DNA of 64,000 nucleotides from Flavobacteriaceae bacterium (GTDB lineage Bacteria; Bacteroidota; Bacteroidia; Flavobacteriales; Flavobacteriaceae): NCBI GenBank assembly GCA_029248885.1, contig JAQWIL010000004.1, positions 1 to 64,000 of the forward strand, read 5' to 3'. Shown piece by piece: positions 7,786 to 16,088 of this stretch (position 1 is its first letter; each line of letters starts with the position of its first letter). The notes under the pieces were generated by a model. It saw only the letters and a program-made list of their open reading frames with translations, ran no database searches and was not told where the DNA came from. The position numbers and the translations under genes were made by a program.

Positions 7786-8940
7786 TTACAATTCCATCAA
7801 GGCTTCTTTTATGCCAAAATAAGCTGGTTTACTCGTATAATTTTCATCATGAGGAGTTGCTTGACCACACCCTTCATAATGCGTGTTTATCCAACTATCA
7901 TTGTCAGAAGACCCCCAAATAAGGACGGTATTACAATTTTCACGATTAAAAGCAGTTGACACAATTCTTTTGTATGCATCCTTTTGCGTTTGTATGTTAC
8001 CATTATCCCCAGCACATATTCTAATGTCGAGCTCCGTTATATTAACTGTAAATCCTGCAACTCCTAAGTCGTCTATGGTTTGACCCACTTTAGCAACAAA
8101 TTGTTCCGTTACTTGATCAATTTTAAAATGTCCTTGTAGGCCTACTCCATCAATTGGAGCAGCATGTGTTGACTTAAGTTCTTTTACTAAATTGCGCATA
8201 AAATTATTTTTGGAAGTCCCGAAAGGTTCAATATTGTAATCGTTGTAAAATAATTGGACTCCTGCATCGGCTTGCCTAGCCCACTTGAATAAATGTGCGA
8301 AATAGAAATGAAATCCTACTTCGCCTGCGTCATTCGCTTGACTACTTACAATGTCATACCAAGTATTTCTACGAAAATCATCATTAATTATCGCTTCGTT
8401 TATTACATCCCATTCATCAATTTTGCCAGCCGAATATGAAGATAACGTAGTAATATAGGACTTAGAAAAATCATAAACTTGCTGGGCAGTCCAATTTGGT
8501 GCTTCCGCTTCAAGCCAAGAAGGAATTTGTTTGTACCATATCATAACATGACCTCGTTTACGCATTTGATGCTTATCCGCATACGCGACAAACTTGTCTA
8601 TGTTTCCAGTGTTTATATCGGTAATTTTTATGTCAAAAGGATCTTGTGGGCGGTTTCGCAACAGGTTTGACATCTTCATTTTATTTCCTAAAACAATTGC
8701 GTTGTACTCTGTTCTTAAAATTTCATCTGTTGAACCTCCATTTACCTGCTCGTTTTCAAACATGCCATCGCGCATCAAGTTCCCAATAAATTTTCCTTTT
8801 GCAGATGCATAATCCCTTAATCCTAAGGTTTCTACTGGTGAGCTCTCAACAGCTTCTGGCGATTCCTTACTACAACCTACTAAAAGAGAAATCATAAAAA
8901 AAAGAAATACGCTAAATATGGAATTTATATGTCTACTCAT
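7786..8940 (-). CDS. Endo-1,4-beta-xylanase, glycoside hydrolase family 10, lipoprotein
   Basis: 384 residues with a lipoprotein signal (LLVGC, Cys23), so probably anchored in the outer membrane. GH10 marks are clear: acid/base Glu182 in WDVINEAI, nucleophile Glu303 in NITELDI, plus RGHVMIWYKQIPSWL, FYNDYNIE and GVGLQGHFK. It cleaves beta-1,4-xylan backbones. No SusC/SusD pair, carbohydrate-binding module or other glycosidase is seen nearby, so it is not part of a classic polysaccharide-utilisation locus in this window. The gene is flanked by direct copies of the tRNA-Leu terminator sequence (7668-7713 and 8998-9043), which suggests acquisition or duplication at the tRNA locus. Confidence 0.92.
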   Translation of the reverse strand: MSRHINSIFSVFLFFMISLLVGCSKESPEAVESSPVETLGLRDYASAKGKFIGNLMRDGMFENEQVNGGSTDEILRTEYNAIVLGNKMKMSNLLRNRPQDPFDIKITDINTGNIDKFVAYADKHQMRKRGHVMIWYKQIPSWLEAEAPNWTAQQVYDFSKSYITTLSSYSAGKIDEWDVINEAIINDDFRRNTWYDIVSSQANDAGEVGFHFYFAHLFKWARQADAGVQLFYNDYNIEPFGTSKNNFMRNLVKELKSTHAAPIDGVGLQGHFKIDQVTEQFVAKVGQTIDDLGVAGFTVNITELDIRICAGDNGNIQTQKDAYKRIVSTAFNRENCNTVLIWGSSDNDSWINTHYEGCGQATPHDENYTSKPAYFGIKEALMEL

Positions 8941-9002
8941 GAATCATTTATTTATAATTTAACGAAAATAGACATTATGTTGGAAAATGATAAGAATAAA
9001 AA

Positions 9003-9036
9003 TATCCCCAAAAACAAAAAATTATTCTTGAGGATA
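9003..9036 (-). terminator. Terminator hairpin behind tRNA-Leu (copy D)
   Basis: On the minus strand the tRNA-Leu 3' end is followed within a few bases by TATCC...GGATA arms around an A/T-rich centre and then a T run. It ends the tRNA-Gly/tRNA-Leu transcript. The same 46 bp recurs at 7668-7713. Confidence 0.65.
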
Positions 9037-9040
9037 ATCG

Positions 9041-9126
9041 TACTCGAGGCGGGACTTGAACCCGCACGAACATTACTGTTCATTGGATTTTAAGTCCAAC
9101 GTGTCTACCAATTCCACCACTCGAGC
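9041..9126 (-). tRNA. tRNA-Leu (anticodon UAA)
   Basis: 86 bases with the long variable arm of a leucine tRNA. The 5' acceptor strand GCTCGAG pairs with CTCGAGT near the 3' end. The anticodon stem TTGGA/TCCAA encloses the loop CTTAAAA, giving anticodon TAA. The T loop is TTCAAGT. The CCA end is not encoded. It is transcribed behind tRNA-Gly, 15 bases apart. Confidence 0.95.
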
Positions 9127-9141
9127 TTGGACATAAAATAG

Positions 9142-9213
9142 AGCGAAAGACGGGATTTGAACCCGCGACCCTCACCTTGGCAAGGTGATGCTCTACCCCT
9201 GAGCTACTTTCGC
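9142..9213 (-). tRNA. tRNA-Gly (anticodon GCC)
   Basis: 72 bases. The acceptor GCGAAAG pairs with CTTTCGC. The anticodon stem TCACC/GGTGA encloses TTGCCAA, giving anticodon GCC. The T arm CGGG-TTCAAAT-CCCG is standard. The CCA end is not encoded. It is the first gene of a two-tRNA unit. Confidence 0.95.
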
Positions 9214-9223
9214 AATTAAAACG

Positions 9224-9231
9224 CAAATGTA
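9224..9231 (-). promoter_or_regulatory. Bacteroidota -7 box TACATTTG for the tRNA pair
   Basis: An exact TAnnTTTG match on the minus strand, ten bases before the tRNA-Gly 5' end. A TTG sits about 20 bases further upstream, as expected for the -33 element. The promoter overlaps the 3' end of mutS. Confidence 0.6.
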
Positions 9232-9249
9232 AGGCAATTTCCACAAAAA

Positions 9250-11850
9250 CTACAACTCCTTTTTCTTCCCCAACTTCTTCCGTAAACTATTGAGTTGCAT
9301 CAATGCCTCTATCGGAGTCAAGTGATCGATTTCCAAATCCATAATTTGCTCTCGAATTTCTTCCAATAAGGGATCGTCCATTTGAAAGAAATTCAACTGC
9401 ATATTGTCATCCCTTTCCATGCCTTTTGCACCACGACTTGCTTCTAACTTTTCGAGCATCTGCCTTGACTGCCCCAAGATAAATTGAGGCATCCCCGCCA
9501 TCTTTGCTACATGAATTCCAAAGCTATGCGCACTGCCACCTGACACTAATTTTCGTAAAAACAACACCTCATCTTTGAGCTCTTTAACAGAAACCGAAAA
9601 GTTCTGTATCCGTTCATATTGCTCTGTCATCTCATTGAGTTCATGATAGTGCGTTGCAAATAAAGTTTTGGGTTGGTGAGGGTGTTCGTGCAAATAGGTG
9701 GCAATCGCCCAAGCAATTGATATCCCATCATATGTGCTGGTACCTCGCCCTATTTCATCGAGTAAGACCAAACTGCGTTCTGACAAATTATTGACAATCG
9801 CTGCGGTTTCATTCATCTCCACCATAAAAGTTGATTCACCCAATGAGATATTGTCACTCGCCCCAACACGCGTAAAAAGTTTGTCAACAATTCCAATTTC
9901 AGCTCGATCTGCTGGGATATAACTTCCCACTTGTGCCATCAGCACAATCAGCGCAGTTTGTCGTAGCACAGCCGACTTACCCGACATATTGGGCCCTGTA
10001 ATCATAATGATTTGTTGGTCATTTTTGTTGAGCTCCAAGTCGTTGGGCACATAAGACTCTTCGGGTGGAATTTGATATTCAATCACAGGATGGCGTCCTT
10101 GGACTATGGTCAAAGAAACACCATCATTTATCGTTGGGCAATGGTAGTTCCTTGTCTTGGCCAAGCTGGCAAAACCACATAAACAGTCAAGCTCTGCCAA
10201 CAAACGTGCGTTCTGTTGTATGGCTTCTATATACGGTACCAATCCCTCAATAAGCTCTAAAAACAAGCGTTGTTCGAGTTGAGAAATCTGGTCTTCCGCT
10301 CCGACGATTTTGGTCTCATAGGTCTTGAGTTCTTCAGTGATATACCGCTCTGCATTGACAAGGGTTTGTTTACGAATCCAGGTTTGTGGAACCTTGTCTT
10401 TGTGCGAATTGCGCACCTCGATATAATATCCAAACACATTGTTATACGATATTTTTAGAGAGCTGATCCCTGTACTTTCTGTCTCTCTTTTCAGCATCTG
10501 GTCAAGAACTTTTTTCCCGCCTCGAGCCATGGAGCGATACTCGTCGAGTTCAGCAGAAAAGCCATCCGCGATGGTGTCACCTTTGCCCAATTGCGCAGGA
10601 GCATCTTCGGATAATCTTTCCGAAATCCATTGGCAACAATCCGTGCATGGGTCCAACCCTTTCCCCAAAAACTGTAGGGCCATCTGTTCACTTTGCGATG
10701 TAATTTCTGTGATCTCAGGAATCAGCAACAAGGAGTTTTTGAGTTGGTTGATTGCTCGAGGTCCAATTCTTCCTGTTGCCACTTTTGCCATCAAACGCTC
10801 CAAATCCCCTACGGCTTGGAGTAAATCTTGCATACGCTGTTTTCGGTTTGGGTGCGTATAAAAATCAGTAACCACGTCTAGGCGTCTTTGAATGGCTTTC
10901 AAATCGGTAAGTGGTGCAGCCAACCAGCGTTTGAGCATACGCCCACCCATCGGCGTTTTAGTGTGATCCATCACCTGTAAAAGGGTGGTTGCCTGTGGCG
11001 CATTGGGGTAGATCAGTTCCAAATTTCGAATGGTAAATGGATCCATCCACATATGTGCTTCTCGAGCGTAACGGCGGATGTGGGTAATATGATCCAACTG
11101 TGCATGTTCGGTTTCATTGAGGTAGTACAGAATTACACCAGCAGCGACTACTCCAGCCGATAATTCAGATATCCCAAAACCCTTGAGTGAGGCAACCCCA
11201 AATTGATCTTGAAGTAGCTCCGTGGCATAATTCTGCTGAAACACCCAATCCTCCAAAAAATATGATGGAAACTGTGTGCCGTAGCTTTCCACGATTAGCT
11301 TTTTCATCGGCTTGGCAACCAAGACTTCTTTGACATCCAATTGTTGAATTAGCATCGCCATTTCCGTTTGACTTCCTTGGGTGAGTTGAAACTCCCCAGT
11401 AGAAATATCGAGAAAGGCCAAACCATGCACTTGTTTGTCAACATGGAGGGCTGCGACAAAGTTGTTTGATTTTTCATCCAAAACACCTTCTGTCAAAGTC
11501 ACGCCGGGAGTAATGAGTTCGGTCACGCCTCTTTTGACCAATTTTTTTGTTGCTTTTGGATCTTCCAATTGATCGCAAATGGCAACTCTCTCCCCCGCCC
11601 GAACCAATTTTGGGAGATAGGTTTCCAAAGCGTGATGAGGAAATCCAGCAAGCTCTGTTTCACTAGCACTCCCTGCACCTCGCTTGGCGAGTACAATTCC
11701 CAAAATGCCTGCTGCACGTACCGCATCGTCTCCAAAAGTCTCATAAAAATCCCCCACACGAAACAACAATAAAGCGTCAGGATATTTCACCTTAATCTCA
11801 TTGTACTGCTTCATCAGCGGCGTTTCCTTGGATGATGGTTTTGCGGCCAA
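9250..11850 (-). CDS. mutS: DNA mismatch repair protein MutS
   Basis: 866 residues from the chosen TTG. Domain I opens with TPLMKQYNEIKVKYPDALLLF and the mismatch-contacting FRVGDFYETFG. The C-terminal ATPase has Walker A GPNMSGKS, then DEIGRGTS (Walker B and signature) and TLFATHYHEL. MutS recognises mismatches and small loops and recruits MutL. The open frame extends upstream to an ATG at 11928 (892 residues) and beyond, but homologues start about ten residues before TPLMKQY. The TTG at 11850 fits that and leaves a 76-base promoter region to the divergent methyltransferase; the ATG at 11814 would remove conserved residues. Confidence 0.93.
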   Translation of the reverse strand: MAAKPSSKETPLMKQYNEIKVKYPDALLLFRVGDFYETFGDDAVRAAGILGIVLAKRGAGSASETELAGFPHHALETYLPKLVRAGERVAICDQLEDPKATKKLVKRGVTELITPGVTLTEGVLDEKSNNFVAALHVDKQVHGLAFLDISTGEFQLTQGSQTEMAMLIQQLDVKEVLVAKPMKKLIVESYGTQFPSYFLEDWVFQQNYATELLQDQFGVASLKGFGISELSAGVVAAGVILYYLNETEHAQLDHITHIRRYAREAHMWMDPFTIRNLELIYPNAPQATTLLQVMDHTKTPMGGRMLKRWLAAPLTDLKAIQRRLDVVTDFYTHPNRKQRMQDLLQAVGDLERLMAKVATGRIGPRAINQLKNSLLLIPEITEITSQSEQMALQFLGKGLDPCTDCCQWISERLSEDAPAQLGKGDTIADGFSAELDEYRSMARGGKKVLDQMLKRETESTGISSLKISYNNVFGYYIEVRNSHKDKVPQTWIRKQTLVNAERYITEELKTYETKIVGAEDQISQLEQRLFLELIEGLVPYIEAIQQNARLLAELDCLCGFASLAKTRNYHCPTINDGVSLTIVQGRHPVIEYQIPPEESYVPNDLELNKNDQQIIMITGPNMSGKSAVLRQTALIVLMAQVGSYIPADRAEIGIVDKLFTRVGASDNISLGESTFMVEMNETAAIVNNLSERSLVLLDEIGRGTSTYDGISIAWAIATYLHEHPHQPKTLFATHYHELNEMTEQYERIQNFSVSVKELKDEVLFLRKLVSGGSAHSFGIHVAKMAGMPQFILGQSRQMLEKLEASRGAKGMERDDNMQLNFFQMDDPLLEEIREQIMDLEIDHLTPIEALMQLNSLRKKLGKKKEL

Positions 11851-11926
11851 ATTCAATTGTGTTGTCTTGCTAAAATACTTATTTGCTTTGGAACATTGTT
11901 TGCCGATCAAGTTGTATTTTTGGTTC

Positions 11927-12463
11927 ATGCGTAAACTCAAAAATAAGGAGCTCAACCGATTGGATGTGGACAGCTTTAGACAAGCCCCTAAAAGCCCGCT
12001 TATTTTGGTTTTAGACAATGTAAGAAGCACCCATAATGTCGGGTCAATTTTCCGCACAGCTGATGCGTTTAGAGTACAAGAAATTTTGCTTTGTGGGATT
12101 ACTGCAACCCCACCTCACAAGGACATTCGAAAAACTGCTTTGGGTGCGACTGAAAGTGTGCGGTGGCAATACTGCGAAAACACCATAGATGCAATTCAAA
12201 ATCTACAATCTGAAGGGGTCGTCGTTTTGGCAGTCGAACAGGCGGAAGGGTCAACAAGTTTGTCGGATTTCACCCCTCTGTCTGATACCACTTATGCATT
12301 GGTCTTTGGACATGAAGTCAAAGGTGTATCTCAAGAAATTGTCAGTGCTGCAGATGCGGTTTTGGAAATCCCTCAAGAAGGCACAAAGCACTCGCTAAAT
12401 GTATCGGTTAGTGTAGGGCTGGTTGTTTGGGAATTATTTAGTTCGTTGACAAAGCGCTTCTGA
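11927..12463 (+). CDS. TrmH/SpoU family RNA 2'-O-methyltransferase
   Basis: 178 residues from ATG 11927. SPOUT-fold motifs are present: motif 1 LDNVRSTHNVGSIFRTADA (about 28-46), motif 2 YALVFGHEVKGVS (about 123-135) and motif 3 IPQEGTKHSLNVSVSVGLVVWE, which form the knot that binds S-adenosylmethionine. It methylates ribose in tRNA or rRNA; the exact target is not readable. The N-terminus is short and lacks the usual L30e-like RNA-binding domain, as in small TrmL/TrmH types. It is divergent from mutS, and its stop overlaps the convergent folK-dNK gene by 26 bases. Confidence 0.85.
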   Translation: MRKLKNKELNRLDVDSFRQAPKSPLILVLDNVRSTHNVGSIFRTADAFRVQEILLCGITATPPHKDIRKTALGATESVRWQYCENTIDAIQNLQSEGVVVLAVEQAEGSTSLSDFTPLSDTTYALVFGHEVKGVSQEIVSAADAVLEIPQEGTKHSLNVSVSVGLVVWELFSSLTKRF

Positions 12464-13568
12464 GCTGATTGATCACTTCGTGGTAGTCTCTTTCGTTTGT
12501 CACAAAATCAAGCTCGCTCAAGTCGATTTCAACAATGTTCCAATCTGGGTGAGAACGCTTAAAATCTTGATAACCTTGACGCACCTTGTCCAAATATTCC
12601 GCATCAATCGTTCGCTCATAGCTCCGCCCTCTTTTTTTGATATTCGCCAAAATTCTGGGGGTTGTTTGCTTGAGTAAAATATACAAATCTGGCTTTTGCA
12701 CATCGGGCATCATATTGTAGAATATTGTACGATACAGGGCAAATTCTTCAGATGACAGGGTAAACTGAGTAAAAATCAAAGATTTGTGTACTTCATAATC
12801 TGATACAACCCCTTGACCAAACAAATTGAGTTGTTCGGAAAGTTCGCGTTGCTGTTTAAAGCGGTCCGCCAAAAATGACATTTCTAATGGAAAGGCATAG
12901 CGGTCCGCATCATCATAGAATATGGGTAAAAATGGATTATCAGCAAAACGCTCCAAAAAAAGCTTAGCATGAAGATCTTCAGCGATTCGTTTGGCAAAAC
13001 TTGTCTTTCCACAGCCGATGGTGCCTTCTATACAAACGCGATTGAATTGTCTCAAAAAGTGAATTGCCGGTCGTTGTAGTCCTTCACTAAACGTTGAAAT
13101 TTTGGTGGGATCGTCGCATGTCTTCGTCAGTTGCGAAACCGTTTGGTTCTGATTTGGAACTCTCTTTTGAGGAGCAATCTCACAAAGGGGTTGAAGGACA
13201 AACAAGCGATCCTGAAATCGCGGGTGAGGTACCGTCAGCTCGTCGGAGTGAAGAACCTCATCTTCAACCATTATCAAATCAAGGTCAATCGGTCGATCAC
13301 GGTACAAGCCCTCTGCAGCTTGCTTTCTGCCCATTTCGATTTCGATCGCTTGAAGACCTTGCAAGATCGCATTCGGCGATTTTTCTGACTCTGCAACCAA
13401 ACAAGCATTTAGAAAAATGGCCCCCGAAAAACCCACAGCAGGTACTTCATACACAGAAGAACATTGCAGGACTTGACCAATTTCATTGTCGATCTGATTT
13501 ACGGCTTGCTGAAGATTGGTTAGGCGATCACCCAAGTTGCTTCCTAAAGCGATGTATATTTTTTGCAT
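12438..13568 (-). CDS. folK: Bifunctional HPPK (FolK)-deoxynucleoside kinase fusion
   Basis: 376 residues from ATG 13568; a second ATG nine bases upstream is possible. Residues 1-155 are hydroxymethyldihydropterin pyrophosphokinase (ALGSNLGDR, RDRPIDLDLI at 90-99, VPHPR), which makes the folate precursor. Residues about 175-376 are a deoxynucleoside kinase-type P-loop domain: EGTIGCGKTS (181-190), FADNPFLPIFYDD, VVSDY and KKRGRSYERTI. This second domain phosphorylates deoxynucleosides for salvage in known homologues. The two domains are fused by a short linker, an arrangement known in Bacteroidota. It is divergent from sppA. Confidence 0.9.
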   Translation of the reverse strand: MQKIYIALGSNLGDRLTNLQQAVNQIDNEIGQVLQCSSVYEVPAVGFSGAIFLNACLVAESEKSPNAILQGLQAIEIEMGRKQAAEGLYRDRPIDLDLIMVEDEVLHSDELTVPHPRFQDRLFVLQPLCEIAPQKRVPNQNQTVSQLTKTCDDPTKISTFSEGLQRPAIHFLRQFNRVCIEGTIGCGKTSFAKRIAEDLHAKLFLERFADNPFLPIFYDDADRYAFPLEMSFLADRFKQQRELSEQLNLFGQGVVSDYEVHKSLIFTQFTLSSEEFALYRTIFYNMMPDVQKPDLYILLKQTTPRILANIKKRGRSYERTIDAEYLDKVRQGYQDFKRSHPDWNIVEIDLSELDFVTNERDYHEVINQLRSALSTN

Positions 13569-13608
13569 TCCCACCACACAAAAGTCGTAAAAGAAATGAT
13601 AATCCCTT

Positions 13609-13616
13609 TATATTTG
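13609..13616 (+). promoter_or_regulatory. -7 box TATATTTG for sppA
   Basis: An exact TAnnTTTG match ending 16 bases before the sppA start codon, in the short divergent gap with folK-dNK. The -33 element is not clear. Confidence 0.5.
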
Positions 13617-13632
13617 TAGAAATAAGCCTTTT

Positions 13633-15387
13633 ATGCAGTTTTTAAAGAATTTACTCGCATCTGTTCTCGGAACTTTTATCGCAATTGTACTCGCCTTTGT
13701 GTTTCTTTTTATCATCATTGCTGGTGTGGCTTCATCTATTGACAGTGCTGATGAGGTGACTGTGAAAGAAAAATCGGTATTAACAATCAACCTACAAAAA
13801 CCCATTACGGATCGCAGTCCAAAACAATTTGATTTTGAAAATGCTTTTGATATCGATGCTGAGGCCATTGGCTTGGATAAAATTTTGGCATCTATTCATG
13901 CAGCAAAGGATGATGAACGCATTGAAGGAATCAGTATTGAGCACACTTTTTTACAGTCTGGGATGTCGCAAACCCAAGCGATGCGCGATGCGCTTTCAGA
14001 TTTTAAAGAGTCTGGAAAGTTCCTCTATGCCTATCATGATTTTTATACCCAAAAGGACTACTATTTGGCATCGGTTGCAGATTCTGTTTTTGTTCATCCC
14101 GAGGGCGGTGTTGACATCAGTGGGCTTGCATCTGAAGTTCTGTATCTCAAAGAATTTCAAGACATAACTGGCATTCAGATGCAAGTGATTCGAAATGGTG
14201 CTTACAAAAGTGCTGTTGAGCCCTTTTTACGCGATGAAATGAGCGATGAAAATCGACGACAAATCAAATCCCTCTTAGATAGTTTCTGGAAAGAAATGCT
14301 TGTGAAAATGGAGGAACGCACAGCTTTGAATGCCAAAAAAATCAACCAAATCGCCACGGATTTAGATGCCTCAGTTGCTGCAAATGCAGTCAAAATCGGA
14401 GTGGTTGACAACATACTGTTGCGCAACGAGTACAAAGACATGTTGAGAAACCAAATGAAATTGGGTGAGGACGACAAGCTCAATACCATTGATATTGAAG
14501 ACTATCAGCAAACTGTCAAATCCTATCTTGGCGATGGTAAAGATCGAATTGCCGTGGTCTATGCCCAAGGGGAAATTATTTATGGGGAAGGTGGTGAATT
14601 TCAAATCGGACAAGAGCTATTTATCCGAACCCTCAAAAAAATCAAGGGAAATGATCGCACCAAAGCTGTGGTCATTCGTGTGAACTCTCCTGGTGGTAGC
14701 TCACTTTCCTCTGAATTGATTTATCAAGAAATCCAAGCCCTACAAGAAGAAATGCCTGTGGTGGTTTCTATGGGTGACGTCGCTGCGTCTGGGGGTTATT
14801 ACATTGCAGCTGGAGCAGATTATATCTTTGCTGAGCCCACAACAATCACGGGATCGATTGGCGTGTTTGGCATTCTCCCCCTTGTTGAGGATTTGGCCGA
14901 AAACTGGGGTGTGCGTGCAGAACAAGTGAGTACACATCCAAATGCATTACTATATAGCCCGATGAAGTCTCTCACGCCATCGGCAAGACAGGAAATCAAA
15001 CAACAAATCAAACGAGTGTACTCCACCTTTTTGGAGCGTGTTGCAACAGGGAGAAACATGAGTGTAGAGGAAGTTGACAAGGTCGCACAAGGTCGCGTTT
15101 GGAGTGGTTCTGACGCTTACGACATTGGCTTGGTTGACTCCTTAGGTGGACTTGAAGAAGCAGTTGCCTATGCCGCCAAATTGGCAGAAACAGACTCATA
15201 CCGAACGACAAATTATCCCAAGTTTAGCGATGATTTTGAATCCTTTATTCAATCTCTTCAGCCAAGTCCGTTTGGGCAAACTGCCATTGGAAAATCAATT
15301 CAACAGTTTCAATCATTATTTTCAAAACAAACAACGCAAATCGACCATATTCAAGCGCGAATTCCTTTTGAACTCAATATCCGTTAA
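13633..15387 (+). CDS. sppA: Signal peptide peptidase SppA, 67-kDa type
   Basis: 584 residues. One N-terminal membrane helix (about 8-35) anchors two tandem S49 peptidase repeats facing the periplasm. The catalytic Lys192 lies in RNGAYKSAVEPF (first repeat) and the nucleophile Ser386 in GDVAASGGYYIA (second repeat), giving the split Ser/Lys dyad of the long bacterial form. It degrades cleaved signal peptides and other membrane-embedded peptides. The stop codon shares one base with the ATG of the next gene, so the two are translationally coupled. Confidence 0.93.
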   Translation: MQFLKNLLASVLGTFIAIVLAFVFLFIIIAGVASSIDSADEVTVKEKSVLTINLQKPITDRSPKQFDFENAFDIDAEAIGLDKILASIHAAKDDERIEGISIEHTFLQSGMSQTQAMRDALSDFKESGKFLYAYHDFYTQKDYYLASVADSVFVHPEGGVDISGLASEVLYLKEFQDITGIQMQVIRNGAYKSAVEPFLRDEMSDENRRQIKSLLDSFWKEMLVKMEERTALNAKKINQIATDLDASVAANAVKIGVVDNILLRNEYKDMLRNQMKLGEDDKLNTIDIEDYQQTVKSYLGDGKDRIAVVYAQGEIIYGEGGEFQIGQELFIRTLKKIKGNDRTKAVVIRVNSPGGSSLSSELIYQEIQALQEEMPVVVSMGDVAASGGYYIAAGADYIFAEPTTITGSIGVFGILPLVEDLAENWGVRAEQVSTHPNALLYSPMKSLTPSARQEIKQQIKRVYSTFLERVATGRNMSVEEVDKVAQGRVWSGSDAYDIGLVDSLGGLEEAVAYAAKLAETDSYRTTNYPKFSDDFESFIQSLQPSPFGQTAIGKSIQQFQSLFSKQTTQIDHIQARIPFELNIR

Positions 15388-16088
15388 TGGATGCGTCAAA
15401 ACATCTCGCTGCACAAAAACTCTATCTGTATTTAGCTGCGCTATTTATCACTTCCTTGGTTGTGTCGAATCTGATTTTTCAGAAATTTTTCTATTGGTAT
15501 CCCTTCGATTGGGAAATCATGGGATACAGCTTGTTTGAGCTTTCTGTGGGCATCCTACCCTACCCCATTACCTTTTTGGTAACCGATTTGATCTCTGAAA
15601 TTTTTGGTAAAAAAGCCGCAAACCGAGTAGTGATTGCCGGTATTTTTGCTTCGTTTTTTTCCATGGGTATTCTACTGTTGGCTGGCGTGGTCCCTGCACT
15701 CCCAAATTCGCCCATCGATGATGCAACTTTCAACAACGTATTTGCCTTGTCTCCCATTGCCGTTTTGGCTTCGATGATGGCCTATCTTTTTGCACAGTTT
15801 ATCGATATTCGTATCTATCACTTTTGGAAAAATCTGACCAAAGGTCGGCACCTGTGGTTGCGGAACAACTTCTCTACCTTTGCCTCCCAATTTATTGACA
15901 CCTTTACCGTTGTTGGCTTGTTATGTGTCTTTGGTGTGTTGCCATGGGACGCTTTCCCCGGACTGTTAATTTCTGGCGTTGTGTTTAAAATTCTTGTGGC
16001 TCTAATCGATACGCCCTTACTCTATATAAGTGTCAATTGGATTCGCTCCTACTTTAAGCTAGAGATCAATGAAGAAATCAAACTTTAA
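15387..16088 (+). CDS. Queuosine precursor transporter (YhhQ/VUT family)
   Basis: 233 residues with about six membrane helices. Family marks (PF02592) include FLVTDLISEIFGKKAANRVV (about 63-82) and ASQFIDTFTVVGL. YhhQ proteins import queuine precursors such as preQ0/preQ1 for tRNA modification. QueG, the last enzyme of queuosine synthesis, is also in this window (54300-55223), so the organism makes or salvages queuosine. It overlaps sppA by one base and the serine hydrolase gene by 20 bases, an operon of unrelated functions. Confidence 0.87.
   Translation: MDASKHLAAQKLYLYLAALFITSLVVSNLIFQKFFYWYPFDWEIMGYSLFELSVGILPYPITFLVTDLISEIFGKKAANRVVIAGIFASFFSMGILLLAGVVPALPNSPIDDATFNNVFALSPIAVLASMMAYLFAQFIDIRIYHFWKNLTKGRHLWLRNNFSTFASQFIDTFTVVGLLCVFGVLPWDAFPGLLISGVVFKILVALIDTPLLYISVNWIRSYFKLEINEEIKL

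Noticed and set aside
7786-8940. Xylan polysaccharide-utilisation locus
   Set aside because: No SusC/SusD pair, sensor or second glycosidase near the GH10 gene in this window.
13094-13645. 183-codon plus-strand frame across folK and the sppA start
   Set aside because: Runs antisense through HPPK and then into the divergent promoter; Ser/Arg/His-rich shadow.
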